Source: Bacteroidota bacterium
GTDB taxonomy: Bacteria; Bacteroidota; Bacteroidia; Bacteroidales; B39-G9
DNA length: 42,046 bases
Assembly (NCBI GenBank): GCA_015222055.1
Contig: JADFUR010000059.1
Coordinates: 1 to 42,046 of the forward strand
Direction of reading: 5' to 3'
Shown: in pieces, positions 35,633 to 42,046 of the stretch
Layout: each line of letters starts with the position of its first letter
Position numbering within the stretch: position 1 is the stretch's first letter
Translations under genes and position numbers: made by a program
The notes under the pieces: generated by a model
The model's database searches: none
Seen by the model: only the letters and a program-made list of their open reading frames with translations
Told to the model about the DNA's origin: nothing

Positions 35633-36763
35633 CTATTTAAAAAAATTATTTAATCGCTCTACTGCTATTCTAATTTCATCTTCAGGTCTTGCTATATTAA
35701 ATCGGATATAATTGTTAAAATTATCAGAAAAATGACTTCCGGGAATAACAGCTACTTTTTCTTTCTCATATAAATCAAATGTGAATTTTATGCCATCGGT
35801 ATATTTTTTGGGCAATCTAGCCCAAATAAAATAGCCTCCTTCTATCTCAGGTATATAAAAATCTAATTTTAAAAGTTCTTTTTTAAGAATATTAAAAGAC
35901 AAAATCAAATTCTCTCTAAGCTGAGCTATATAATCTTTCCCAAAATCATATCGCCTAACATACTCCGCAATTGCACATTGAAGAATTGAAGGTGAACACA
36001 AACCTGTGTAATCGTGAATTGATTTTATTTCACTCATGTGCTGTTTGTCTGCAATCAGGTAACCTACCCTCCATCCAGTTATTGAAAATTTTTTTGAAAA
36101 ACTGTTAACATAAAATATATTTTTATTAAATTTTTCTAATGGTAGATACGGTTTCTTTTCAAAGTACAAATCCTGATATACAGAATCTAAAACAATATAA
36201 AAATCAAGTTTGCCGGATAATTCAATTATATTATTAAATTCTTCTTTTGTCCAAACTTTCCCATAAGGATTACCAGGAGAATTTATTATAATAAGCTTCA
36301 CATTGTTTTCCTTAATAATTGATTCTAGCTTGTTGAAATTAATACCACCATCATCATCAAGAATGAAACTAACAAAATTCTTATTAAAAATTTGAGGCAA
36401 ATTTTTATATGTCTCATAAACAGGGTCGAAAGCCAAAGTTGAAAAAGGCTTGTCAATTATTTTCAACAAATAAATATAAAGCAAACTTATTGCTTCGGTA
36501 GCTCCGTTTACAATAAGAAAATCGTCTCTCTTAAAATTATATTTTCTATAATGTTCTATCAACAAATCTAACAAATCATTATTACCATTCCCTGGTGCAT
36601 ATTGATGTATATTGTCATGAGCAATACGCGATAAAATATCAAGCAATTCAACTGGCGGATTAAACCCGGGTATACCTTGAGCTAAATTTATTCCTCCTTT
36701 TTGTTTTACCAAATTACTCATATAACTTATAAATGAGCCTTTAGGTTTTTCATAAATATTCAT
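35633..36763 (-). CDS. Class I/II PLP-dependent aminotransferase
   Basis: 376 residues from the ATG at 36763. The longer reading to 36811 would begin upstream of the apparent promoter and adds a non-conserved lead. Fold type I motifs are INLAQGIPGFNPP, YAPGNGNNDL, NSPGNPYG (N165), D193 in VLDSVYQ, and the PLP lysine K224 in SFSKKFSITGWRVGY. The arginine in FNIARPEDEIR would bind the substrate carboxylate. The opening QGIPGFNPP is typical of the methionine/kynurenine/glutamine aminotransferase branch (YbdL-like), so a broad-specificity aromatic or sulfur amino-acid aminotransferase is the best guess. It acts in the cytoplasm. Confidence 0.92.
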   Translation of the reverse strand: MNIYEKPKGSFISYMSNLVKQKGGINLAQGIPGFNPPVELLDILSRIAHDNIHQYAPGNGNNDLLDLLIEHYRKYNFKRDDFLIVNGATEAISLLYIYLLKIIDKPFSTLAFDPVYETYKNLPQIFNKNFVSFILDDDGGINFNKLESIIKENNVKLIIINSPGNPYGKVWTKEEFNNIIELSGKLDFYIVLDSVYQDLYFEKKPYLPLEKFNKNIFYVNSFSKKFSITGWRVGYLIADKQHMSEIKSIHDYTGLCSPSILQCAIAEYVRRYDFGKDYIAQLRENLILSFNILKKELLKLDFYIPEIEGGYFIWARLPKKYTDGIKFTFDLYEKEKVAVIPGSHFSDNFNNYIRFNIARPEDEIRIAVERLNNFFK

Positions 36764-36786
36764 ATTCTTACTTTTAATGATAAAAT

Positions 36787-36811
36787 CAAATCTAATAAAA
36801 ATAAGTGACAA
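36787..36811 (-). promoter_or_regulatory. Candidate aminotransferase promoter
   Basis: On the minus strand TTG (36809-36811), 14 bases, then TAGATTTG (36787-36794), predicting a leader of under 20 bases before the ATG at 36763. The -7 match is good and the spacing is short. Confidence 0.45.
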
Positions 36812-36944
36812 AATTATTTTTTTGTTTCTAATTCATTTTACTTAAATGATATAAAAAATCATGAGTAAAACTCAATAAATAAATGATTAAATAATAAGTG
36901 CTTGTTTTAATAAACATTTTAACATCAATCAGATAATTAAAATA

Positions 36945-36975
36945 TTGAAAAATTTAAAATTATTACGTATTTTTG
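36945..36975 (+). promoter_or_regulatory. Promoter of ppdK
   Basis: TTG (36945-36947), 20 bases, then TATTTTTG (36968-36975), the best match to the Bacteroidota -33/-7 consensus in the window. It predicts transcription starting near 36982 and a leader of about 70 bases. Confidence 0.65.
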
Positions 36976-37054
36976 TAGGCTTATAAAATTTTGCATTCAA
37001 GAGCATATTTATCAACTGAATTAAATAATTTATAATTAATAAAAAACAATAATT

Positions 37055-39781
37055 ATGTCACAAAAAAAGCGTGTTTACAAATTTGGCAACAAAGAAGCCG
37101 AAGGAAAAGCTGACATGAAAAATCTTCTCGGTGGAAAAGGTGCAAACCTTGCAGAGATGAATTTGATTGGTGTTCCAGTACCTCCCGGATTTACAATTAC
37201 TACAGAAGTATGTACTGAATACAATGAATTAAGCAGAGAAAAAGTTGTTGAGTTTATAAAAACCGAAGTAGAAGACGGAATTAAAAATATAGAAACCATT
37301 ATGGGAACTAAATTTGGAGATAAAGAAAATCCATGTTTAGTTTCTGTTCGCTCTGGTGCAAGAGCATCAATGCCTGGCATGATGGATACTGTACTAAATC
37401 TTGGCTTAAATGACAATGCTGTTGAAGGTATTTCAAAAAAAACAAACAACCCACGTTTTGCATGGGATTCTTATCGTCGTTTTGTTCAAATGTATGGTGA
37501 TGTAGTTCTTGGCATGAAACCAGCTTCAAAAGAAGATATCGATCCTTTTGAAGAAATTATGGATCAACTTAAAAAAGAAAAAGGAATTATTAACGATACT
37601 GATTTCACAGTTGATGATTTAAAAGTTTTAGTTAATAAGTTTAAAAATGCAGTAAAAAAAGTTACTGGACATAATTTTCCTGACAATCCTTGGGAACAAT
37701 TATGGGGTGCTATTGCTGCTGTTTTTGATAGCTGGATGAACGACAGAGCTATTCTTTACAGAAAATTAAATAATATTCCAGCTGAATGGGGTACTGCTGT
37801 AAGTGTTCAAGCAATGGTATTTGGCAATATGGGTGAAAATTCTGCTACAGGAGTTGCTTTTTCAAGAGACGCTGCAACAGGTGAAAATCTTTTTAACGGT
37901 GAATATTTAATTAACGCTCAAGGAGAAGATGTTGTTGCAGGTATTCGTACTCCTCAACAAATCACCTTAGAAGGTTCAAAAAGATGGGCAAAATTAGCTG
38001 AAAAAACAGAAAAAGAAAGAGCTTCAAATTTTCCTTCTTTAGAAGAAGCTATGCCTGTATTATATAAAGAAATTTTCCAAATTCAGAATAATCTGGAAAA
38101 CCATTATCACGACATGCAAGATATGGAATTTACTATTCAAGATGGTAAATTATGGTTCTTACAAACTCGTAACGGTAAACGCACAGGTGGTGCAATGGTT
38201 AATATGGCAATGGATATGCTTGACGAAGGTCTTATTGATGAAAAAACTGCTGTTTTAAGAGTTGAGCCTAACAAATTAAATGAATTATTACACCCTGTAT
38301 TTGATAATGACGCTATTAAAAAAGCAAAAGCTATTGCTAAAGGCTTACCTGCTTCTCCTGGAGGAGCAACAGGACAAATTGTTTTCTTTGCTGATGAAGC
38401 TGAACAATGGGCCGACAAAGGTAAAGATGTTATTTTAGTTCGTATTGAGACTTCTCCTGAAGATTTAAAAGGAATGAACTCTGCTCAAGGTATATTAACT
38501 GCTCGTGGAGGTATGACTTCTCACGCTGCTGTTGTTGCCAGAGGAATGGGAAAATGCTGTGTATCAGGTGCTGGAAGTATAGTTGTTAATTATAAAACAA
38601 GAACTCTAACTACCGATGGACAAACATATAAAGAAGGTGATTGGATTTCATTAAACGGTAGTACGGGTGAGGTATATGAAGGTAAGATTGCAACAAAAGA
38701 ACCTGAATTAAGTGGTAACTTTGGAAGATTAATGCAACTAGCCGACAAATTCACACGAATGTATGTAAGAACTAATGCAGACTCTCCTCATGATGCTAAA
38801 AAAGCTCGTGATTTTGGTGCAAAAGGTATTGGTTTATGCCGTACAGAACATATGTTTTTTGAAGGAGAAAGAATTAAAGCTATGCGCGAAATGATTCTTG
38901 CTGACGATGAACAAGGTAGAAGAAAAGCTCTTAAAAAATTATTACCTATTCAACGTAGCGACTTTGAAGGAATTCTTGATGCTATGAGTGGTTTCCCTGT
39001 TACTATTCGATTACTCGATCCACCTTTACATGAATTTGTTCCTCACGAAGCTGCAAATCAAAAAGAAATGGCTGACGAGATGGGAATTTCTGTAGAAGAA
39101 GTAAAAGCCAAAGTTGATAGCTTAGCTGAATTTAACCCTATGTTAGGTCACCGTGGTTGTCGTCTTGGAATTACTTATCCTGAAATTACAGAGATGCAAG
39201 CACGTGCTATTATCGAAGCTGCTCTTAATCTTAAAGCAAAAGGAGTTGATCCTCATCCTGAAATTATGATTCCTTTAATTGGTACTTTAAAAGAATTTGA
39301 TTTACAAGAAAAAATAGTTCGTGAAGTTGCTAATAAAGTTTTTGCAGAAAGAAACGACAAAATAGATTATAAAGTTGGTACAATGATTGAAATTCCTCGT
39401 GCTGCATTGACTGCTGACTTGGTAGCTTCTAAAGCTGAATTTTTCTCTTTTGGTACTAACGACCTTACTCAAATGACTTTTGGTTACTCAAGAGACGATG
39501 CCGGTAAATTTTTACCTGTGTATATCGACAAAGGCATACTTAAAATCGACCCTTTCCAAACTATTGACCAAGAAGGTGTTGGTCAATTAATTGAAATGGG
39601 CACTCAAAAAGGTCGCAGCGTTCGCCCTGACTTAAGTGTTGGTATTTGTGGTGAGCATGGTGGTGATCCTGAATCAGTTGAATTCTGCAATAAAGTTGGA
39701 ATGAACTACGTAAGTTGTTCTCCTTTCCGTGTTCCTATTGCACGACTTGCTGCTGCTCAGGCTGCAATTAAACAAAACTAA
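37055..39781 (+). CDS. ppdK: Pyruvate, phosphate dikinase
   Basis: 908 residues, full length. The enzyme interconverts pyruvate, ATP and phosphate with PEP, AMP and pyrophosphate in the cytoplasm. It can serve gluconeogenesis or, in reverse, PPi-saving glycolysis; both are reported in anaerobes. The N-terminal nucleotide-binding domain starts with KFGNKEAEGKADMKNLLGGK and contains SVRSGARASMPGMMDT. The swivelling phosphohistidine domain has H490 in GGMTSHAAVVARGMGK. The C-terminal PEP/pyruvate barrel carries RTEHMFF, the metal-binding FGTNDLTQ and C865 in GICGEHGGDP. All catalytic residues are present. Codons are more regular than in the neighbours, consistent with high expression. It is monocistronic, with promoter and terminator. 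Confidence 0.98.
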   Translation: MSQKKRVYKFGNKEAEGKADMKNLLGGKGANLAEMNLIGVPVPPGFTITTEVCTEYNELSREKVVEFIKTEVEDGIKNIETIMGTKFGDKENPCLVSVRSGARASMPGMMDTVLNLGLNDNAVEGISKKTNNPRFAWDSYRRFVQMYGDVVLGMKPASKEDIDPFEEIMDQLKKEKGIINDTDFTVDDLKVLVNKFKNAVKKVTGHNFPDNPWEQLWGAIAAVFDSWMNDRAILYRKLNNIPAEWGTAVSVQAMVFGNMGENSATGVAFSRDAATGENLFNGEYLINAQGEDVVAGIRTPQQITLEGSKRWAKLAEKTEKERASNFPSLEEAMPVLYKEIFQIQNNLENHYHDMQDMEFTIQDGKLWFLQTRNGKRTGGAMVNMAMDMLDEGLIDEKTAVLRVEPNKLNELLHPVFDNDAIKKAKAIAKGLPASPGGATGQIVFFADEAEQWADKGKDVILVRIETSPEDLKGMNSAQGILTARGGMTSHAAVVARGMGKCCVSGAGSIVVNYKTRTLTTDGQTYKEGDWISLNGSTGEVYEGKIATKEPELSGNFGRLMQLADKFTRMYVRTNADSPHDAKKARDFGAKGIGLCRTEHMFFEGERIKAMREMILADDEQGRRKALKKLLPIQRSDFEGILDAMSGFPVTIRLLDPPLHEFVPHEAANQKEMADEMGISVEEVKAKVDSLAEFNPMLGHRGCRLGITYPEITEMQARAIIEAALNLKAKGVDPHPEIMIPLIGTLKEFDLQEKIVREVANKVFAERNDKIDYKVGTMIEIPRAALTADLVASKAEFFSFGTNDLTQMTFGYSRDDAGKFLPVYIDKGILKIDPFQTIDQEGVGQLIEMGTQKGRSVRPDLSVGICGEHGGDPESVEFCNKVGMNYVSCSPFRVPIARLAAAQAAIKQN

Positions 39782-39801
39782 ATATTTATATTTATAAATT
39801 T

Positions 39802-39838
39802 AAGGGTGTCTCAAAAATTGAGACACCCTTTTTTTTTT
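39802..39838 (+). terminator. Intrinsic terminator of ppdK
   Basis: 13-bp perfect stem (AAGGGTGTCTCAA / TTGAGACACCCTT) with a 3-base loop followed by eight further T. Confidence 0.95.
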
Positions 39839-39854
39839 AATCAAATTAAGCTTA

Positions 39855-40002
39855 ATTAGTGTCTGTCCATAAAGTCAGTGTTTGTTCTATAATGTTCGAG
39901 TTTAAGGCTTACGAAATATTTAAAATTCAGGAGTTTACTTTTGTAAATGACTGATTTTAAATATGAGCATAACGCAAAAATCGGACATTATAGACGAACA
40001 CT
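39855..40002. repeat. MITE-like long imperfect palindrome
   Basis: From 39877 to 40002 the DNA is one near-continuous imperfect hairpin. The outer arms share AGTGTT.GT and CTATAATGT.CGA; the inner arms share ATATTTAAAAT and TTTAC. A second, divergent copy of the outer arm (AGTGTCTGTCCATAAAGTC, 39858-39876) precedes it in tandem and also pairs with the right end. There is no coding capacity. It begins just after the ppdK terminator and ends 2 bases before the stop codon of the zinc-ribbon gene. This layout fits a non-autonomous transposon remnant, but no target-site duplication was identified. Confidence 0.7.
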
Positions 40003-40004
40003 AA

Positions 40005-40382
40005 TTATACCATATATTTCTGCCATGTTACAATTACATATTTTGAAATACCGTGCTCAACTTTTTCCATAAAACCGTATTCATAACAAAATAAATATAA
40101 ATTTTTATTGGCTGCTTTCCAATAATGTGTAAAAAATTTTGGATTAAAACCCTCTTTAATCAGTGTTTCTTTTCTTACAATTGATTTTCCTGCTTTGTTA
40201 TAATTTTTTAAAATTCGCCTGTTTTGTTTTAATGATTTATCAATAGAAACAAAAAAATCATTTTCATTTTCTAAATTCTTTTTATAATGATAAGAAGATT
40301 TGCAATAAACTGAACAAAATTTTTTATCAGACCTTCCTTTTATAATCTCATTACATTCAAGACATCTCCTTTCATTTGCCAT
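40005..40382 (-). CDS. Small zinc-ribbon protein of unknown function
   Basis: 125 residues. The N-terminus holds a four-cysteine knuckle (C7, C10, C23, C27; CLECN..., KKFCSVYCK) of the DUF2116-like zinc-ribbon type, followed by a basic linker (SSYHYKKNL) and a longer C-terminal region (IKEGFNPKFFTHYWKAANKNLYLFCYEYGFM) that recurs in Bacteroidota proteins of about this length. A nucleic-acid or translation-related role is plausible but unproven. The stop codon sits 2 bases from the MITE-like palindrome, so the extreme C-terminus could have been altered by that insertion. The gene is monocistronic. Confidence 0.82.
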   Translation of the reverse strand: MANERRCLECNEIIKGRSDKKFCSVYCKSSYHYKKNLENENDFFVSIDKSLKQNRRILKNYNKAGKSIVRKETLIKEGFNPKFFTHYWKAANKNLYLFCYEYGFMEKVEHGISKYVIVTWQKYMV

Positions 40383-40665
40383 GATTATACTTTTTTTATG
40401 TGTTTATTTTTAATTTATATTCTGTTACTTGTATTGATTTGTCATTATTAGTCATTTATTATCATTCTGCTTGCCCTGTAGCGAGGCATGTCGGGGTCAT
40501 TACGCTCTAATTCCTAATTTCACCCACCAGCTGACGAATCATTATATAATTATCCCCTTCCCTATTTGTCGGAACAAGTAGGGTGTCTAAATTAAATCTA
40601 AATACTTAATTCTCTTTAGTAATTTTTCATATATTTTTATCAACAATATAATAATTTAACTGAAT

Positions 40666-40690
40666 ATTATACGAATATTAAACGTATAAT
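40666..40690. promoter_or_regulatory. Candidate operator of the recombinase gene
   Basis: Perfect 8-bp inverted repeat ATTATACG (40666-40673) / CGTATAAT (40683-40690) with a 9-base spacer, covering the -35/-20 region relative to the -7 box at 40699. Binding here would be expected to block the promoter. The binding protein is unknown. Confidence 0.4.
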
Positions 40691-40698
40691 AATACGAC

Positions 40699-40706
40699 TA
40701 CATTTG
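40699..40706 (+). promoter_or_regulatory. Candidate -7 box of the recombinase gene
   Basis: TACATTTG, 43 bases before the recombinase ATG; matches TAnnTTTG, with no clear -33 TTG. Confidence 0.4.
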
Positions 40707-40748
40707 ATTATTAGTTTTTAATGTTTTTATCTTTATAAAAAAAACATT

Positions 40749-41888
40749 ATGAAAAATTCATTTAGCACTATAACTCTGAAGCATTTAATAATAGATAACT
40801 CTAAGACGATAGGTTTAGAATACCCTGACAATCCTACAATTCGAGCATTAGTAAGCACATTAAAAAATGTAAAGTGGAGTAACAAATATGGGATAAGCTA
40901 TATTGCAGACAATAAAAATAATTTAGATAGTATTTATTTAATATTTCGAGGCGTAGCTTGGGTAAATGGTAAATATTTTTTCAAAAATAAACCAATAAAC
41001 ACAAACATTCCCGAACCAAACTACACATCAATAAAAAATAAAAAAAGTAAATATAAACGGAAATGTCCTGAAGAATATATAGACAAATTGCAAGTTTTAC
41101 GATATAGTGAAAACACTGTTAGAACTTATGTTGCAATGTTTGAAGAGTTTATTAATTATTATTTAGAATCTGATTTATTAAGTATAAATGCGAATGACAT
41201 TACAAATTATTTAAAATATTTAGTTGGAAGAAAAGTTTCAAAATCTTATCAAAATCAAGCAATTAATGCTATTAAATTTTATTACGAAATAGTTTTATCA
41301 CTACCTAACTGCTACTATCATATTGATAGACCCAGAAAGGAACAAAAATTACCAATTGTGTTGAGCACAGTTGAAATTCAAAATATGTTTAAAACAATAA
41401 CAAATATAAAGCATAAAGCTATTTTAATGACAATATACTCTGCTGGGCTGAGAGTTTCAGAATTAATAAATCTTAAAATTAGTGATATTCAAAGTGAAAG
41501 AAGACTTATTTTAGTTCGAAATTCAAAAGGAAACAAAGACAGAGTAACTTTGCTGGGTGAAAAAACATTAATAATACTAAGAGAATATTATAAAACATAT
41601 AAGCCTAAAAATTACTTGTTTGAAGGTTCAAAAGGTGGAAAGTATAGTAGAACCAGTATTCAAAAAATATTAAAAAAAGCCGTATTAAAAGCTAAAATAC
41701 CGAAACGCGTTACCATACATACACTTAGACATTCATTTGCAACTCATTTACTCGAAAAAGGAGTTAATCTCAGATATATACAAAATTTATTAGGACATGC
41801 CAGCCCCAAGACCACAGAGATATATACAAGAGTTTCAACAATAGGCATTTCTGAAATTAAAAACCCAATTGATATTTTGGATATTTGA
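40749..41888 (+). CDS. Tyrosine recombinase (XerD/IntI-like integrase)
   Basis: 379 residues. An accessory N-terminal domain (about 1-95, with YLIFRGVAWVNGKYFF) is followed by a SAM-like core-binding domain (about 103-190) and the catalytic domain (about 200-365). All catalytic residues are present: R235 (SAGLRVSEL), K260 (SKGNKDR), H324 and R327 (HTLRHSF), H350 (LLGHASPKTT) and Y359 (EIYTRV). The tail NPIDIL resembles the SPLD-type tails of IntI and of a Bacteroidota XerD-like family, but the IntI-specific insertion before the HxxR motif is missing, so it is not a classical integron integrase. It recombines short DNA sites through a 3'-phosphotyrosine intermediate. A palindrome and a repeat shared with the receptor locus lie just downstream. 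Confidence 0.93.
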   Translation: MKNSFSTITLKHLIIDNSKTIGLEYPDNPTIRALVSTLKNVKWSNKYGISYIADNKNNLDSIYLIFRGVAWVNGKYFFKNKPINTNIPEPNYTSIKNKKSKYKRKCPEEYIDKLQVLRYSENTVRTYVAMFEEFINYYLESDLLSINANDITNYLKYLVGRKVSKSYQNQAINAIKFYYEIVLSLPNCYYHIDRPRKEQKLPIVLSTVEIQNMFKTITNIKHKAILMTIYSAGLRVSELINLKISDIQSERRLILVRNSKGNKDRVTLLGEKTLIILREYYKTYKPKNYLFEGSKGGKYSRTSIQKILKKAVLKAKIPKRVTIHTLRHSFATHLLEKGVNLRYIQNLLGHASPKTTEIYTRVSTIGISEIKNPIDILDI

Positions 41889-41932
41889 TTTTTTAACATA
41901 ACTTTGAAATAAATTAGTAAACATATAATGGA

Positions 41933-41958
41933 AATAAGACACACTAGTGTGTCTTATT
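41933..41958. repeat. Perfect 26-bp palindrome downstream of the recombinase gene
   Basis: AATAAGACACAC, central TA, then GTGTGTCTTATT: fully self-complementary and centred 57 bases after the recombinase stop codon. It overlaps the shared repeat at 41948. It has no T-run, so it is a poor intrinsic terminator, and it could be a recombinase binding site. Confidence 0.8.
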
Positions 41959-41970
41959 GAAGTGTTAGCG
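41948..41970 (+). repeat. Copy B of a 23-bp boundary repeat (see 4718-4740)
   Basis: TGTGTCTTATT-G-AAGTGTTAGCG, identical to copy A (minus strand, 4718-4740) except for one base. It is followed by a bulged hairpin (41962-41992: GTGTT-AGC-GGTC pairing with GACC-AACAC) and then an ORF start at 42012, just as copy A is followed by the receptor ORF. Confidence 0.75.
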
Positions 41971-42011
41971 GTCAGGTAAAAAAGACCAACACGAAAGGAC
42001 AGAACTGAAAA

Positions 42012-42046
42012 ATGAAAGAAGTAATAATTTTAATAATAATATCAGG
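42012..42046 (+). CDS. Start of an ORF cut by the window end
   Basis: ATG followed by 10 further codons (MKEVIILIIIS...), running off the window. The hydrophobic run looks like the beginning of a signal peptide or membrane segment. It starts 42 bases after copy B of the boundary repeat, the same placement as the receptor gene after copy A. Nothing can be said about function. Confidence 0.5.
   Translation, partial: MKEVIILIIIS

Larger units (their letters stand above)
40383..40748. other. Gene-free region upstream of the recombinase gene
   Basis: 366 bp. It contains a GC-richer block near 40475-40520 and a second (CCCTATTTGTCGGAACAAGTAGGG, within 40562-40585) with an imperfect CCCTA..TAGGG palindrome. 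These look like remnants of the same kind of intergenic repeats seen at 780-930. The recombinase operator-like palindrome and -7 box occupy the last 90 bases. No gene is seen. Confidence 0.4.

Noticed and set aside
40749-41888. Recombinase as a classical integron integrase (IntI)
   Set aside because: The catalytic residues and tail fit, but the extra helix/insertion that defines IntI before the HxxR motif is missing, and the neighbouring boundary boxes do not match canonical attC boxes.
1-42046. CRISPR array
   Set aside because: No regularly spaced direct repeats and no cas-like gene were seen anywhere in the window.

Overview
The window looks like a low-GC member of the Bacteroidota (Bacteroidales or a close relative). 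The evidence is the AT-rich base composition, the near absence of Shine-Dalgarno sequences, repeated -7 boxes of the Bacteroidota type TAnnTTTG, and lineage-typical families: a DUF4783-like protein before nadC, a GWxTD protein, a CarboxypepD_reg-like/beta-barrel receptor, DGDGDIG-type lipoproteins and single-chain GcvP. Most of it is ordinary chromosome. The two ends (about 0.6-4.8 kb and 39.8-42.0 kb) are accessory.

Layout. 0.1-0.6 kb: OsmC-like protein with its own terminator. 0.6-4.8 kb: gene-poor DNA rich in degenerate inverted repeats, a membrane protein/XRE regulator pair and a lone outer-membrane beta-barrel receptor, each bracketed by CTAAC/GTTAG boundaries. 4.8-9.1 kb: a very large NtrY-like sensor kinase and rlmH. 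9.4-14.5 kb: envelope/NAD run on the plus strand (DUF4783-like, nadC, YihY, RlpA-SPOR, POTRA/beta-barrel protein). 14.6-17.5 kb: gcvP. 17.7-20.3 kb: a small secreted protein and a triple-PAS soluble kinase. 20.5-23.1 kb on the minus strand: an MBL hydrolase, then an operon of lipoprotein, RIC/YtfE-like di-iron hemerythrin and a LuxR regulator with a dead receiver. 23.4-28.2 kb: inositol monophosphatase-like, GWxTD protein, lipid A-type acyltransferase, GT2. 28.3-34.1 kb: a 1074-residue fused flavo-iron-sulfur oxidoreductase behind a long palindrome, a lipoprotein amidotransferase and a secreted C69 peptidase. 35.4-35.6 kb: two tRNA-Leu genes. 35.6-39.8 kb: aminotransferase and pyruvate phosphate dikinase. 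39.8-42.0 kb: a MITE-like palindrome, a zinc-ribbon protein, a tyrosine recombinase and the start of a further ORF.

Taken together the metabolic genes (secreted dipeptidase, aminotransferase, glycine decarboxylase, fused amine/amino-acid-type dehydrogenase, PPDK) suit an organism that uses amino acids and runs carbon through pyruvate/PEP; this is inference. The most unusual signals are: (1) a 23-bp repeat with one mismatch, found just after the recombinase gene and, 37 kb away in opposite orientation, just before the receptor gene, which suggests cassette-like mobility; (2) the all-in-one oxidoreductase and the 57-bp palindrome in front of it; (3) the hemerythrin/pseudo-receiver operon.
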